From Melastoma dodecandrum (lineage: Eukaryota; Streptophyta; Magnoliopsida; Myrtales; Melastomataceae), in NCBI GenBank assembly GCA_029817715.1, contig JARUPY010000395.1, positions 1,240,001 to 1,304,000 on the forward strand: DNA of 64,000 nt, read 5' to 3'. The translations under genes were made by a program, and so were the position numbers. The notes beneath the pieces are model-generated. The model was not told the DNA's origin and ran no database searches. It saw only the letters and a list, made by a program, of their open reading frames with translations. Positions within the stretch are counted from its first letter, which is position 1. Every line of letters starts with the position of its first letter. Below, piece by piece: positions 35,816 to 47,375 of the stretch.

Positions 35816-36437
35816 ATGATGACAAAACATTCATCGTTGAGGGAAATATTTTTGCAAGTAACTCCCCCTGACTCCCCCTAAATAGGTGCGAGTACGAGTC
35901 TTGCATTTCACAGAACCATGTGGTTTCTGTCGAACAGAGCATAGAAGCTTCTGTTATAGAAAAAGCTATTCATAGAGCACAAAGCTTCTATAATGTACAG
36001 AGCATGAAGCTTCTGTATTTAGCCCGACAAAAATGATGAGTTTTCACTTTTGCACTCCCAGCAAAGGTGACTATACAAGATCACTATTCGCCTTCCCAGC
36101 AGAAGGGTGAATATGAGCTTTGATACCCATAGCCTTCTACACCCATTTAGTTATTGAAAATTAAGGATTTTTCAATAACCATCATACAGAGCGAAGTACA
36201 TAAAGTACTTAGTTCTATGTACTCTCCCTCAACATAATTTCTCCCCCTTTTTGTCACATCAAAAAGAAATAAGGAGAACAGAACGTTATAACGGAGAAGC
36301 ATAAGCTGCAGATGAATTATTCAAACTCAAATGCGAAAGTGTGTCCATAAATGGCACTTATTACATCAAACCATGAGGCCAAGAGAATCAGTTTTTGGCC
36401 AAAGGTACTGATAAAGCAAAGCAACAAAAGAAGTGCA

Positions 36438-38183
36438 TTATGCTTCATCCACAGAAGGTGCATCAGCAAGGTTATCGCGCAGAAGCTTGTCCTGGCGTTC
36501 CACTGTGCGAGTAAGGTCTAGCACCATACGCTGGAGCACGCGAATATCTTCCCCATTCTCCACAGCTTGCTGCTTGAGATCATTGAGGAGTGTGCGGAGA
36601 TCCGAGGGAAGTAAGACGTCCTCAGATAGTCCAGCTGCTTTCTGTGCAGCAGAGGCTGAAGCAGTAGAAGGTGTTGCAGTAGCAGCCTTCTTCACAGCTC
36701 TGGGGGCTGGAGGTTTCTCCTCAGCAGCAGGGGATGATTCTGTAGACTTCCCTTTGAGAGTCCAAGTCGAACCCGACTTCACATAGTGCATGCTGGTGAT
36801 GATTTGGTTCCCGAAGGTTCCAACCTTCCACTTCTCTTGCATAGCAGATGCATTAGAAGAAATTCCAGCAAGTTTCAAGAGGCCGGCAATTACCTGGCCG
36901 TACGGGAGAGCTTTCCCGGTGGTGTTGCAGCACCTTTTCATGTGCTGAAAGACTAGAAGTCCAAGGTTGAAGGGGATCCCTTTCAGAATGTGCGCCATGA
37001 CCAACGCATCATTTGGAGTAATGGTGTCAATGCTCCCACTACGCGGTAGAAGGCAGAATAGCACAGCCCTGTGTAGAATTCTGCATTTGATGTCCAGCCT
37101 CGTGGACTCAAGATACCTCGGCACTTGTGCCTTCTTTCCAAGGATGATGCTGTAAGAAGCAGTCCGGCCAAGCTCAGACAGTGGGTCGTGCTCCTCACAT
37201 CCAAACATTTGGTTTACATCGTGAGCGGAGAAGACAAGAGTGATCCCGTCCACAACCGTCTTGATGAACTTCACAAGTGGACCATCCTCATGAAACGTGA
37301 TGTTGGCGTAGAATTCTCTCAATTTCACTACGGGCAACTCAGCATACGTTTCGCAGAAGGATTTCAATCCAAGTTTCTCAAAGAGAGGAGCTATATCGAG
37401 ATCATTAGCGGCAAACCAATTGAAATCAATACGCTTGAAGGTAGCAATCTGCCTACCCATAGCATCATAACTAGGCAGCCTAGTGTCAGCAAGAACATCA
37501 TCAATCTCCTTTTGTGAGACAAGAGATGTTACCGAAGGAGTGAAGCCTTTGATGACCTCGATGGTAGAAACGTCCGTGAGAGAGACCTTTGCCGGTGACT
37601 TAGGTTTCTTCACGTCGATCTTTGTCATTGATGAGCTCACGGTCTCAGGAACTTTCCTTTTCTGCCGAGTGCGAGAAGCAATAGCTCCTGGCTTCATAGC
37701 GTCATGGAGAAGTTTGGCCTTTGGAGAAGTCGTCTGTATAAGAGACGCCTGAGATGCAGAGGCTTTGCCCTTCTGCTTGCGATCCGGCATGGAGAGTACT
37801 TGAGAGATGGGCTCAACCTCAAGAATCTCATCATCAGCCTCATCATCGGTAGAGGGTTGCTTTTCCTTGTCAGAAACAGCATTCTCGACATCATCATCGT
37901 TGGGCGAATCATCGTCTCCAACAGCAGGGGTTTCCTCAACAGAGGGCTGGACGACAGGAGGTTCCTCTGTCGCAGTGGGTGGAATTGCATCCGTGTCTTC
38001 CAAATCCTCTTGGAGCTGGACTGTAGGAAGCCCTAGATCCTCGGAGATGGTGTCCTCATCGGCTGAGTGTTCAGCAACGATGGCAGCAGGTGTTTCCTTC
38101 AGGGGAGATGGAGATTTCTCCGATGAAGAGGGTGTGGCGGCAGCAAGAGACTTTTTCCGGAGAAATTTGGTCTTGGGTGCCAT
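36438..38183 (-). CDS. Third ORF of the SIRE-like element (putative plant transposon protein domain), intact
   Basis: An unbroken 581-codon frame from ATG at 38183 (MAPKTKFLRKK) to a stop at 36438. Residues 1-150 are acidic and rich in Ser, Pro and Glu. Basic patches (RKQKGK, RTQKRKV-like SRTRQKRKV) near 130-185 could be nuclear signals. Residues about 235-460 form a folded-looking domain with LPVVKLREFYANI and FSAHDVNQMFGCEEHDP, which resembles the family annotated as putative plant transposon protein (Transposase_32). It has none of the catalytic residues of a transposase that I can see. The C-terminus (LRTLLNDLKQQAVE to LDLTRTVERQDKLL) looks like a coiled coil. It sits where SIRE elements carry an env-like ORF, yet I see no signal peptide or membrane segment. 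Function unknown. Confidence 0.8.
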   Translation of the reverse strand: MAPKTKFLRKKSLAAATPSSSEKSPSPLKETPAAIVAEHSADEDTISEDLGLPTVQLQEDLEDTDAIPPTATEEPPVVQPSVEETPAVGDDDSPNDDDVENAVSDKEKQPSTDDEADDEILEVEPISQVLSMPDRKQKGKASASQASLIQTTSPKAKLLHDAMKPGAIASRTRQKRKVPETVSSSMTKIDVKKPKSPAKVSLTDVSTIEVIKGFTPSVTSLVSQKEIDDVLADTRLPSYDAMGRQIATFKRIDFNWFAANDLDIAPLFEKLGLKSFCETYAELPVVKLREFYANITFHEDGPLVKFIKTVVDGITLVFSAHDVNQMFGCEEHDPLSELGRTASYSIILGKKAQVPRYLESTRLDIKCRILHRAVLFCLLPRSGSIDTITPNDALVMAHILKGIPFNLGLLVFQHMKRCCNTTGKALPYGQVIAGLLKLAGISSNASAMQEKWKVGTFGNQIITSMHYVKSGSTWTLKGKSTESSPAAEEKPPAPRAVKKAATATPSTASASAAQKAAGLSEDVLLPSDLRTLLNDLKQQAVENGEDIRVLQRMVLDLTRTVERQDKLLRDNLADAPSVDEA

Positions 38184-38803
38184 GGTTTTTGAGAGAATCG
38201 GAGAATGGAATGCTAGGGTTTCGTGTTTTCTTCTAGTGAAGACGAAACAGAGACCTCCGATTGAGTTTAAGTAAGTAAAGCTTCTTAGTGAAATTAGGAA
38301 AAAATTTTATTTCCTAAAATTCAATATATTGGAAAGAAGATATTTTCTTCCATTATAAATATTTCATGAATGATTTCTTTAGATGGAAAATCTTGTTCCA
38401 CCTAAGATATTCAGAAACAATATCTTTTTGGAGATTTTCACACGTAATTGGTTTTAATCTCCAAGATTTTGTTTAACGAACTGCAGAAGGTCCGCACTTT
38501 GGGTGGCTTCTGCTTGACAGAAGGATTCCTTCTGTGGATGCTTTCGATTTTGGAAAGCTAATTTTTGCTCGAATCATTTTGCAGATATATTTTCACAATA
38601 TATCTTCTGCTTTAAACTTCCAATTTTATTTTTGGAAATTTTTAATTCGAGTTGTGTTTATTAAGGTATACTCTTGCTATACCTTCTGTAGCGTAGAAGG
38701 ATGTACCTTCTATAGTGTAGCATACTAAGTATTCTACCTTCTGTTGTAAGTTTCTATATTATATAAAGTACTTACATGACTTTTCCTTGTCTTTTGTAAG
38801 ACG

Positions 38804-41800
38804 TTATAGGGGATGGCAGATTCCCAATTCGCTTCTAAAAAAGAAAAACTTTTCTTTATTCAGAGGCTTGGTGAAAATGTCAGCCAATTGATGTTCTGTG
38901 TTAATGTATTCTACACTAACAGAACCCTGTTGTACATTGTCTCTCAGAAAATGATGTCTGAGTTCAATGTGCTTCGATCTAGAGTGATACACTGGATTCT
39001 TAGCTAGGCTTATCGCACTAGTATTATCACAATTGATCGGAATTTTTGTAAATGAGTGACCGTAGTCCTCAAGTTGTTGTCTCATCCATAGAAGTTGAGC
39101 ACAACAGCTTGCGGCTGCTATGTACTCGGCTTCTGCAGTGGAGAGGGCAACAGAAGTCTGCTTCTTAGAGAACCATGAAATCAACATGTTTCCCATAAGC
39201 TGACATGTACCACTAGTACTTTTTCTGTCAACCTTACATCCTGCGAAGTCTGCATCGGAATATCCAATGAGATCAAAGTTTGATCCTTTTGGATACCAAA
39301 TGCCTAGGTTCATAGAACCCTGTAAATATCTAAAGATTCTCTTGACTGCTGTCATGTGAGACTCTTTAGGTGCTGATTGAAATCTAGCACAGAGACATAC
39401 ACTGAAGAGTATGTCAGGTCTAGAAGCTGTAAGATACAGAAGGGAGCCTATCATGCTTCTGTAGAGCTTACTATCCACTTCTTTCCCGTTTTCATCCTGT
39501 CTATTTGGGTATTTGTACCCATTGGAGTAGACAAAGGTTTTGTGCCTTCTAGGCCAAATTTCTTCAGGAGCTGCTTAGTGTACTTTTCTTGATGCAAGAA
39601 TGTACCTTCTGCAGTCTGCTGAATTTGTAAACCAAGGAAGAACGTGAGTTCTCCCATCATGCTCATCTCAAACTCACTTGTCATGAGTTTGGAGAATTCG
39701 TTACAGAGCGTTTCATCAGTTGATCCAAAGATAATGTCATCGACATAAATCTGAACAACAATGAGATGATTGCTTCTGTGTTTGAGAAAGAGAGTGGTAT
39801 CTACTCTTCCTCTTTTGTAGCCCTTTTCAACAAGGAAGGAGCTAAGCCTTTCATACCATGCCCTAGGAGCCTGTTTAAGGCCATACAGAGCTTTGGAGAG
39901 TTTATAGACGTAGTCTCTGTGTTGCAGATCCTTGAAACCAGGAGGTTGACTTACGTATACCTCTTCTTTGATTTCTCCATTGAGGAATGCACTTTTTACG
40001 TCCATTTGATACAACTTAAAATTGTTGTAGCAAGCATAAGCTAATAAGAGTCTTATTGCCTCTAGACGTGCTACAGGAGCAAACGTCTCATCAAAGTCTA
40101 TACCCTCTTCTTGAGAGTACCCTTTTGCAACGAGTCGAGCCTTGTTCCTACAACAATGCCAGACTCATTTAGTTTGTTCCTGAAAACCCATTTAGTTCCA
40201 ATGATGGAACGGTTGTCAGGTTTAGGAACAAGTGACCACACTTTGCTCCTTTCAAATTGATTAAGCTCCTCTTGCATAGCAAGTATCCAATCTGGATCAT
40301 TTAGAGCTTCATCAATATTCTCTGGCTCTTTCTGTGATAGAAAAGCCGAGTGTTCATAGAAGGCATTTACAGAACTTCTAGTCTGTATGCCTCTGTTAAG
40401 ATCTCCTATGACTTGGTCTATAGGATGACGTCTTTGATAAAGAGCAGGTGCTCTAATATCACTTTGTTGATTATTATGAGAATGTTCTTCATAATTATCA
40501 TTTGTTTGTTCAAGATCATTTTTAGATTCATGAACAGAAGGTTCACCCTTCTCTTTCGTAGAGGGTAGAGGTTCTACAGCATCTTCTGTAGGTTCTTGAG
40601 ATATAACATCTCTTGTAATAATAGTAGGAAGGTCATTAATTTTTACATTAATAGACTCCTCTATAGTAGAAGTTCTTTTGTTTAGAACTCTATAAGCTTT
40701 GCTAGACAAAGAGTATCCGAGAAAGATGCCCTCATCTGTCTTAGCTTCGAACTTTCCTAAATTGTCCTTAGAAGGTCTCAAGATAAAACAAGGACTTCCA
40801 AAGGAGTAGAAATAGGAGATGTTCGGTTTTCTCCCCCTGTATAGTTGATAGGGAGTTTTCTCAAGTATGGGTCTAAGTAGAACCCTGTTTGATATGTAGC
40901 AGGCTGTATTAACAGCTTCTGCCCATAGGTTCTGTGGAGCGTTGCTCTCACATATCATGGTTCTAGCCATGTCTATAAGCGTCCGATTTTTCCTTTCTGC
41001 TACTCCATTCTGTTGAGGAGTATATGGTGCAGAAAAATTGTGATCGATACCTTGTTCGTCACAGAAAGTAGCGAAGCCATGGTTTTCAAACTCAGTACCA
41101 TGATCCGTTCTTATAGCTTTTACAGAAGATCCAGTTTCATTCTGTAATTTCTTAGCTAGCTTAATGAAAGTTTCAAAAGCATCACTTTTGTGAGTTAGAA
41201 ATTTAACCCACGTGTATCTAGAGTAGTCATCGACCACAACTAGACAGTATCTTTTACCGCCGACACTCTGAACTCTAGTAGGTCCAAATAGATCCATATG
41301 TAGAAGTTCAAGTGGCTGTGTAGTAGAGACTTCATTCTTAGATTTGAATGAAGACTTAGTTTGTTTTCCAAGAGAACATGCTTCACAGAAGCTGTCATGC
41401 TCAAAACGGATATTGGGTAATCCCTTAACCAAATCCTTTTTCACAAGCTTGGATAACAATTTGAAGTTGGAATGTCCCAACCTTCTATGCCATAGATGGC
41501 TCTCATCTTTAACGGACAGAAGGCAGTTTTCTGTAATACAGAAGCTCTCCTGTGTCAAGGTATAAATGTTCCTTTTCCGATTTCCAATGAAGCGAACTTC
41601 ATTGTCTAGGATACCAGAACACTTGTCTTGATCAAAAGTTATTTTATAACCTTTGTCACAAAGCTGGCTAATGCTCAGCAAATTATGCTTGAGTTTTGTG
41701 ACCAACAGAACCTCATCTATGACCATGGAGTCAGGACTTCCAATGGTACCTTTTCCAATGACAGAGCCTTTGCTATTGTCACCAAATTTCACAGACCCTC

Positions 41801-42932
41801 CATTATGTAGAGTCAATTGTGAAAATTTTGAAGGATCTCCGGTCATATGCCTGGAGCATCCGCTATCCAGATACCATTCACTTTCAACAGCTTCTGTTTG
41901 AAAGCAGGTATGCATTTCATTTTGAGTTTCTGTGTGAGCGGTGAGACACATTAGTGCTTCTTCATCCTCAACATCAGAATCATCAAGATCTGCCCAAGCA
42001 GCAATTGCTTTCCTGGACTTAGATTGTGTAGAAGGTTTTTCCTTCTCTTTAAGTAAAGGACATTCTGTCTTATAGTGTCCTTTCTTTTTACATTCAAAAC
42101 AAGTGACCAATCTTGGATCAAATTGCTTTTCACGATTTTGGCTTCTTTTATTGAAGCGTTTCTTGGTGGCGAACCGCAGAAGACGTTTAGCTATCATTGC
42201 GAGTTCATCATCCGAGTCAGCTTCTGCTTCATCATCAGAACCTTCTGTAGGTTCTTCCGATGCTCTGAAAGCTATTGCTCTCTTTGTATCAGATTGAGAG
42301 GATCTTTCCATCTCATATGATATTAAGGAGCTCATCAACTGATCTAGTCGAAGAGTAGAAAGATCTTTAGCTTCCTCTATAGCTGTTTTCTTAGCTTCCC
42401 AAGATTTGGGTAGAGTACGCAGAACCTTTCGAACTATCTCAGAATTTGTATAGATTTTGCCTAAATGTGTTAAGGCATCAACTAGGAGGTTGAGTCTCTG
42501 GAACATCTGTTCTACAGATTCATCAGCCTTCATAGTAAAATTTTCATATTGATGAATTAGAAAATTCATCTTAGTTTCTCTAATCTGGTCTGTCCCAACA
42601 TACATGGTGACAAGCTTATCCCAGATTTCCTTGCCCGAAGTGTAAGTAGAAACTTTCACGAATTCACTTTCAGACATAGCACTAAACATTAGATACTTTG
42701 CCGTCTTAGTGAGTCGTTTGATCTTGAGGTATTCCCGTGTAGGACGACCATCTCGATCATTTTGTTGGTTCTCTGGTATAGAAGGTGGACCATCTTCTAT
42801 ATAGGACCATAAGTCGTCGTCAATAGCATCGACGAATGCACTCATTCGAATTTTCCAATAGGCAAAATTCTTACCATCAAATATGGGAGGATTCCCAACA
42901 TGTGGTTTTGGTATATGATAGTTATCAGCCAT
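38804..42932 (-). pseudogene. copia gag-pol polyprotein with two single-base frameshifts
   Basis: From ATG at 42932 (MADNYHIPKPHVG). Gag has PIFDGKNFAYWKIRM and a zinc knuckle CFECKKKGHYKTEC. Protease has WYLDSGCSRHMTGD. The pre-integrase region has LWHRRLGHSNFKLLSK, and the integrase DDE region has VVVDDYSRYTWV, IRTDHGTEFEN and YTPQQNGVAERKNRTL. RT starts at DWILAMQEELNQFERSKVW; its catalytic box is YVDDIIFGS. RNase H has GYSDADFAGCKVDRKSTSG, STAEAEYIAAASC and HIELRHHFLRD. The frame is lost near 40147 ([11 protein letters not shown] continues in the next frame) and again near 39497; each fits loss of one base. All catalytic residues remain, so damage is slight and could even be assembly error. 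Confidence 0.93.
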
Positions 42933-43556
42933 TAGTTCAATTCGTATAGAGTATCAGACTTCTATAGAACAGAACGTTGACGATTACTGCGTAGAACCTC
43001 AACAAGCTGAAAGCTTCTGTTGGGTAGAAGACAGTTATCAAACCGACCGTAAGGTCTCTAGTAATTAGAGAATGAATGTCAATATGACAAATCTGAATTG
43101 TCTTTTTCGATAGCAGATGTCAAATTCTCGCAGAGCAATAGGCTTCTGCAGAACAGAACCAAGATGCAAATCGCAAAAGAGTATTTAAGTGGTAGAGTCT
43201 TTGTAAGATCACAGCAGGACAATTAGCCTCTGTTTGACCAGAACTCTTATATCAATTTTTGTATTTTAACAGAGTGTAAGCTTCTGTTGAAATATAATTC
43301 TGATAGAGCGTAGGCTTCTACAGAGTAGAGACGGATAACTTTTCACAGAACTTAAAGCTTCTGTGGAAGTAAATCTGATTTCTTTGATAATCAAGGTCTA
43401 GATAGTCAGAACAAGAGTACTGAACAGAGCAATCCAAACAGAAACAAATTTTGATCTGTTTAGATGATAATCGCAGAGTCAGAGGCTTCTGCAGCGTAGA
43501 GTGTGTAGCTGGCACGAGCTTCTGTGGATCTACAACAAGCGGTTAAGCTTCTGTTG

Positions 43557-43576
43557 GAACCCGCTCTGATACCAAT
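43557..43576 (-). other. Primer-binding site (initiator tRNA-Met)
   Basis: Coding strand TTGGTATCAGAGCGGGTTCC follows the 5' LTR; TGGTATCAGAGC is the standard complement of plant initiator tRNA-Met. Confidence 0.93.
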
Positions 43577-45200
43577 TGTTACACTAAGAGGGGGGTGAAT
43601 TAGTGTTAAAGTCCAATTAAGGATATTTAACTCCTTTTCGATTAACCCCGCAGCGGAAGAAAGCTTCTGTGCCATAGAACTTGTTACACAGCACAAACCA
43701 GAAGGTTCTGTACCGTAGAACTCTGAGTGAAAGATCACAGACCAGAAGGTTCTGTGTTGTAAATGTCAATCCACTATAGACCAGAAGGTTCTATGTAGGA
43801 AGTGACTTGATAAGTACAGACCGTAAGGTTCTGCACTGAAGTAGATTCACAGACCCGAAGGTTCTGCACTATAGTAGGTTGTACAGACCCGAAGGTTCTG
43901 CACTATAGTAACTCAATGCACACGTTGATGTGACTAACAAAGTAACCAATGCGCAATCCTCTCAAGGACAACGACTTCGTGGCGTACCCCACGCGAGCAC
44001 GTAGCGGACCCTACGCAAGCGAACAGCAACCCCTGTTCAAGGATGGATTTTCCCTCCGGCGGCTCCACACGACCTGCACGATCTCCTCGAGATAGCGACT
44101 ATGTGGCGTACCCCACACAAGCACGTAGCATACCCTACGCAAGCACGCAGCAGACCCTGCGCAAGCACGCGGCAAACCCCACGCAAGCAGACGGCAACCT
44201 CCGTCCTAGGTACCTGCACACACAGAACGTTACACTACAGAAGCTAGTTAGTCCCTCACCTTCTGTGCTCCCGGGGTATCTGCCCTTCTCTCCGGCCCAC
44301 CGCACGTTGGCACACGACACCCAGCCGTGCTATCCACCAACGTCTCCTGCAGCTTCCAACCGAGTCCCTCGTGGCCCCCGAGTCACTCTCCCAGAAGACT
44401 TCACCAACGATGCAGCCTTCTGCAGGTAGCGTCCCTCGTGCGTGACTAACAAAACTCGAAACTTACGCTCTCAGAATACAAGAAGATTCGTGGCAGTTCT
44501 GTCTAGGTATTCTATATATCTGAAAGCATGAACTAATGTCCTATTTATACACAAAGACAAAAACGCTAAGTGTAGAAGGTAATCTGACGAATCAGCCTTC
44601 TGCAGAACAAGGAAAGTAAAAGGTTAGAATATAATACAATATTTAATTTACAAATACGTCACACTAGGCATATATTCTTTAGGTAAACGTATCAAATCAA
44701 ATTAATAATAATTTGATGATTGTTTCCACGAATATTGCATTACAGAAGGTTCTGGTTTGTCGACAGCCTTCTACAAACGGAAATAATCAAAGATTAACTT
44801 CCTTAATGGTTTAATTCGATTCATTCTGTTCAAGATACTTAAGTGAATGTATCTAGACAGATGACGTGGATAAACATCCTAGATAACGGGTCTTGGTGAT
44901 CGGATGGATTCACAGAAGGTTGAAACAACCTTGTAGAATGTTACCATAAATAGAAGATTATATTTCCTCCAATGGAAATATATTATTCTATTTTATTTCT
45001 TTGGCAATGATTTCGATCAGATAATTAACCTGATCATATTGGATAATTCCAAAGGAATATTCCCACTTAATTTCGTAATTAATTATTAATTACAAAAATA
45101 TTTCCTTACAGAAGGTTCCTGTCAGGATTAGCTTCTGTCGTGTAGAGGGTTGACTTCTGCTTTGCAGAAAGTCATTCCTCATCATCAAAACACCTCAACA
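43577..45200 (-). repeat. 5' LTR of the SIRE-like element (1,624 bp)
   Basis: Nearly identical to 33919-35800, but a block of about 250 bases (34015-34266 of the partner) is absent, joined across the short word AGAAC. Since both LTRs are copied from one template, this deletion postdates insertion or arose during integration. Confidence 0.95.
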
Positions 45201-45205
45201 GACCC
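45201..45205. repeat. Target-site duplication GACCC (right)
   Basis: Follows the LTR end CTCAACA at 45200 and matches 33914-33918. Confidence 0.95.
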
Positions 45206-46261
45206 TTCTGTTGCGGAGCCTTCTTTGAATCTCATTCATTCCATCGCCAGAGTCACCAATTTCTCCATCCGATTTGCCGAAGATATCCCTCAATATCCTC
45301 TTTTGCAACCTTTCAACACCCCTCACACCAGTCGACAAGGATTCTCGCACATCGGCAAGGAAGCAGCATCCATCGAATCGGGAAGAGATTCTGTTGAAGA
45401 TGACATTCGCCAGTGTTGTCTTCCCCAGGCCCCCCATGCCGTGCACCATCACAACATGTCGTTCAAAGTGAGAACTCAAATTCAACATGCCCATTACATT
45501 CTCCACGCGATCATCCATCCCTACGAGATGATCCGGCAAACTCCTAACTTTGATGTTCAGCTTTTTTAGAATATCCGCAACCACAGCACCCACAAACTCG
45601 CCCATCCTGCCCAAAATGAAATGGAGATCAAGTTGTTCGAAAAACTGCCGACTAACAACATGGAAAAGCTCAAAGGAAACAACAGCTGTTGAAATATCCG
45701 AAATGACGTAAATAATTATATAAGAAAGAGAAAAATTAAAGATTATGAGTTATATACCCCTTAGCTCCTTTGTATTCCAGACCACGGATACCTCCGACGT
45801 TCTTCAGAGCTTCCTCCCACATTTTCACATCCTCTTCCTTGTATTTTTCTTTGTGCTTCTCGAGGGCTTTCCGGTACCGATCGGTTTGCAGCTTCACGTC
45901 GCTGGGGCTTACTCTGTAGAAGATGGGCAAGATGACTTTCCTAGAGGCTGGGTCCCTGCGGCAGTCCACCATCATAGCGAGTTCTCGGAGGCACCACGCG
46001 CTCGATGCGTAGCGTTTGGAGAAGACAACAACGTAGATCCTAGAGTCCGGGACGGAGCTCGTCCCCGATCTCTTCACCGTGACGGACCTCCTCCGTGTCC
46101 CTGAACACGCGTATCCCCTTTTCCTTCATGAACACATAAAGGACGTCGGTGAAGTTGTACCGGGTGTCAGGTCCCCTGAAGCTAACGAACACATCGTAAG
46201 CAGATCCGTCGGGGGTGTACAAAGTGCCGCGGCTGGTCCCTGCTTCCGATGTCCCCTCCAT
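45201..46261 (-). pseudogene. TIR-NBS-LRR (TNL) gene, 5' part: TIR domain and start of NB-ARC
   Basis: The upstream half of the split TNL. TIR proteins cleave NAD+ to immune signals. Exon 1 (46261-45758) starts at MEGTSEAG and has AYDVFVSFRGPDTRYNFTD, then, after a small indel near 46055 that changes the frame, DSRIYVVVFSKRYASSAWCL, REDP-like RRDPASRKVILPIFYRVSPSDV and MWEEALKNVGGIRGLE. It ends at a GT donor at 45757. Exon 2 starts at 45606 after an AG acceptor and has VGMDDRVENVMGMLNLSS, an intact P-loop GMGGLGKTTLANVIFN and CCFLADVRESL. It is cut at 45205 within RRVLIIFDDVS by the copia element (GACCC duplication). Without the insertion the frame would run on into 33918. The gene already carried or later gained two small frameshifts. 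Confidence 0.92.
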
Positions 46262-47195
46262 CCAATGGAGGGAGAAAGGAGTAAGAGAGAGAGAGAGAGG
46301 CTTATGATGCTGACGACGACAACGACGACGACGATGATGGATGGGAAAATGGGACGGGCGAGTGATCCGACACAGAGAGACTTTCGGCCACGTGAACACT
46401 GCCAATTGAAAGGACATCTGATAGCCCACAATGGGAACACATTCTGGTGTCTAATATATTCTACAAATATATTGTTATCTGTCTGGATCCCATCAAAAGC
46501 GCCAACGACTTTAAATTTCCTCCTCGATAATTAAAACAAAAAAAAAATATTAAGAAAAGTGGTTGTGGGCATTGCGATCCCATATCCTCAGTAACGGTGT
46601 CCGACCACAGTCTTCGGTCATGGAGAATGTCCAGCGGATCCCTCTCCGACGTGGTGAAATGCCTCACGGGAACTGCCCCAGCGGCCGCCCCAACCTGGCC
46701 GTGGGAGTTGGGCATTGCGGTCCCATATCCTCAGTAACAGGGTCCGACCACAGTCTTCGAGAGTTGGCATATCGGTCGGGAGTGGACATTGATGAATAGT
46801 ATGACTGATTGAATGAACGAATGAATGATTGTTGGTAAAAATGGATTCGCTTAAGAAGTTTTTGGCTTCGAAAGTTATGTAAGCATTCACTTTCATAGGA
46901 ACATCAGCTATTTGGAATTTTATTAGAAAAAAAAAGTGATTGAATGATAAAATTTTAAAAACCGTGACAAAAATTTAAAAGTTATTATAATTAACTATCC
47001 TAGTTCCATATGCCCCATAAGTTATGTCAGTTGAAAGCTTGATATATAAATATCACATGTCTCGTTATTTAATGTGAATGAACTATTTCCCTTACTATAG
47101 TATCAAACCAGAAAAACAAGAAAAGACAACTCATTGGTACTATTCCGAGTAAATATATCGATATTTGGAAGATCGTGTCTCGAGAAAAACTTAAT
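46262..47195. other. Upstream region of the TNL gene
   Basis: The 5' flank and presumed promoter of the TNL gene; no clear TATA box was assigned. It includes GA-rich and GAC microsatellite bits (about 46280-46335) and a duplicated segment listed separately. Confidence 0.5.
46566..46760 (+). repeat. Two direct copies of a 54-base segment
   Basis: 46566-46617 and 46705-46758 share GGGCATTGCG, TCCCATATCCTCAGTAAC and TCCGACCACAGTCTTCG, with few mismatches, separated by about 85 unrelated bases. Confidence 0.85.
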
Positions 47196-47375
47196 TGTTG
47201 TGGGTGGATTCCGTTTCCGGTTCCATTGAAAATGAATATCCTCCCTTGATGATAAGGCTTCGAATTTTGAAAACATGTTAGAGTCGCCACTAACTTAATT
47301 TAAGTTCAAGTTAGAAAAACTGTAGAGATTCATTAAGGTTCCGGAATTAGGAACTAATGATTTTTTTTTAATGCA
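47196..47375 (+). repeat. Unclassified repeat, copy 2, part A
   Basis: Matches 21162-21330: begins TGTTGTGGGTGGATTCC, with GAGTCGCCACTAACTT and CAAGTTAGAAAAACT. Part B of the same repeat appears only at 51121, after the gene mosaic. Confidence 0.8.

Larger units (their letters stand above)
33919..45200 (-). mobile_element. SIRE-like Ty1/copia LTR retrotransposon inserted in the TNL gene
   Basis: The 11,282-base element has LTRs at both ends, GACCC target duplications, a primer site for initiator tRNA-Met next to the 5' LTR (43557-43576) and a purine tract next to the 3' LTR (35801-35815). Coding is on the minus strand: gag-pol (42932-38804), then a 581-codon third ORF (38183-36438). Gag-pol order is copia type (integrase before RT). 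Long LTRs and an extra ORF after pol point to the SIRE/Maximus lineage. The LTRs differ by only a handful of substitutions by eye plus one 250-base deletion, so insertion was recent. Confidence 0.95.

Noticed and set aside
36438..38183. Envelope protein of a virus-like element
   Set aside because: The position fits, but there is no signal peptide, membrane segment or cysteine pattern; a Transposase_32-like domain fits better.
39490..40160. Programmed ribosomal frameshifting in copia pol
   Set aside because: Copia elements use a single frame, the two shifts lie inside conserved RT and before RNase H, and each is explained by one missing base.
33914..45205. Copia element lying harmlessly in a TNL intron
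   Set aside because: There are no splice sites at the borders; the element is inside the codons of kinase-2.
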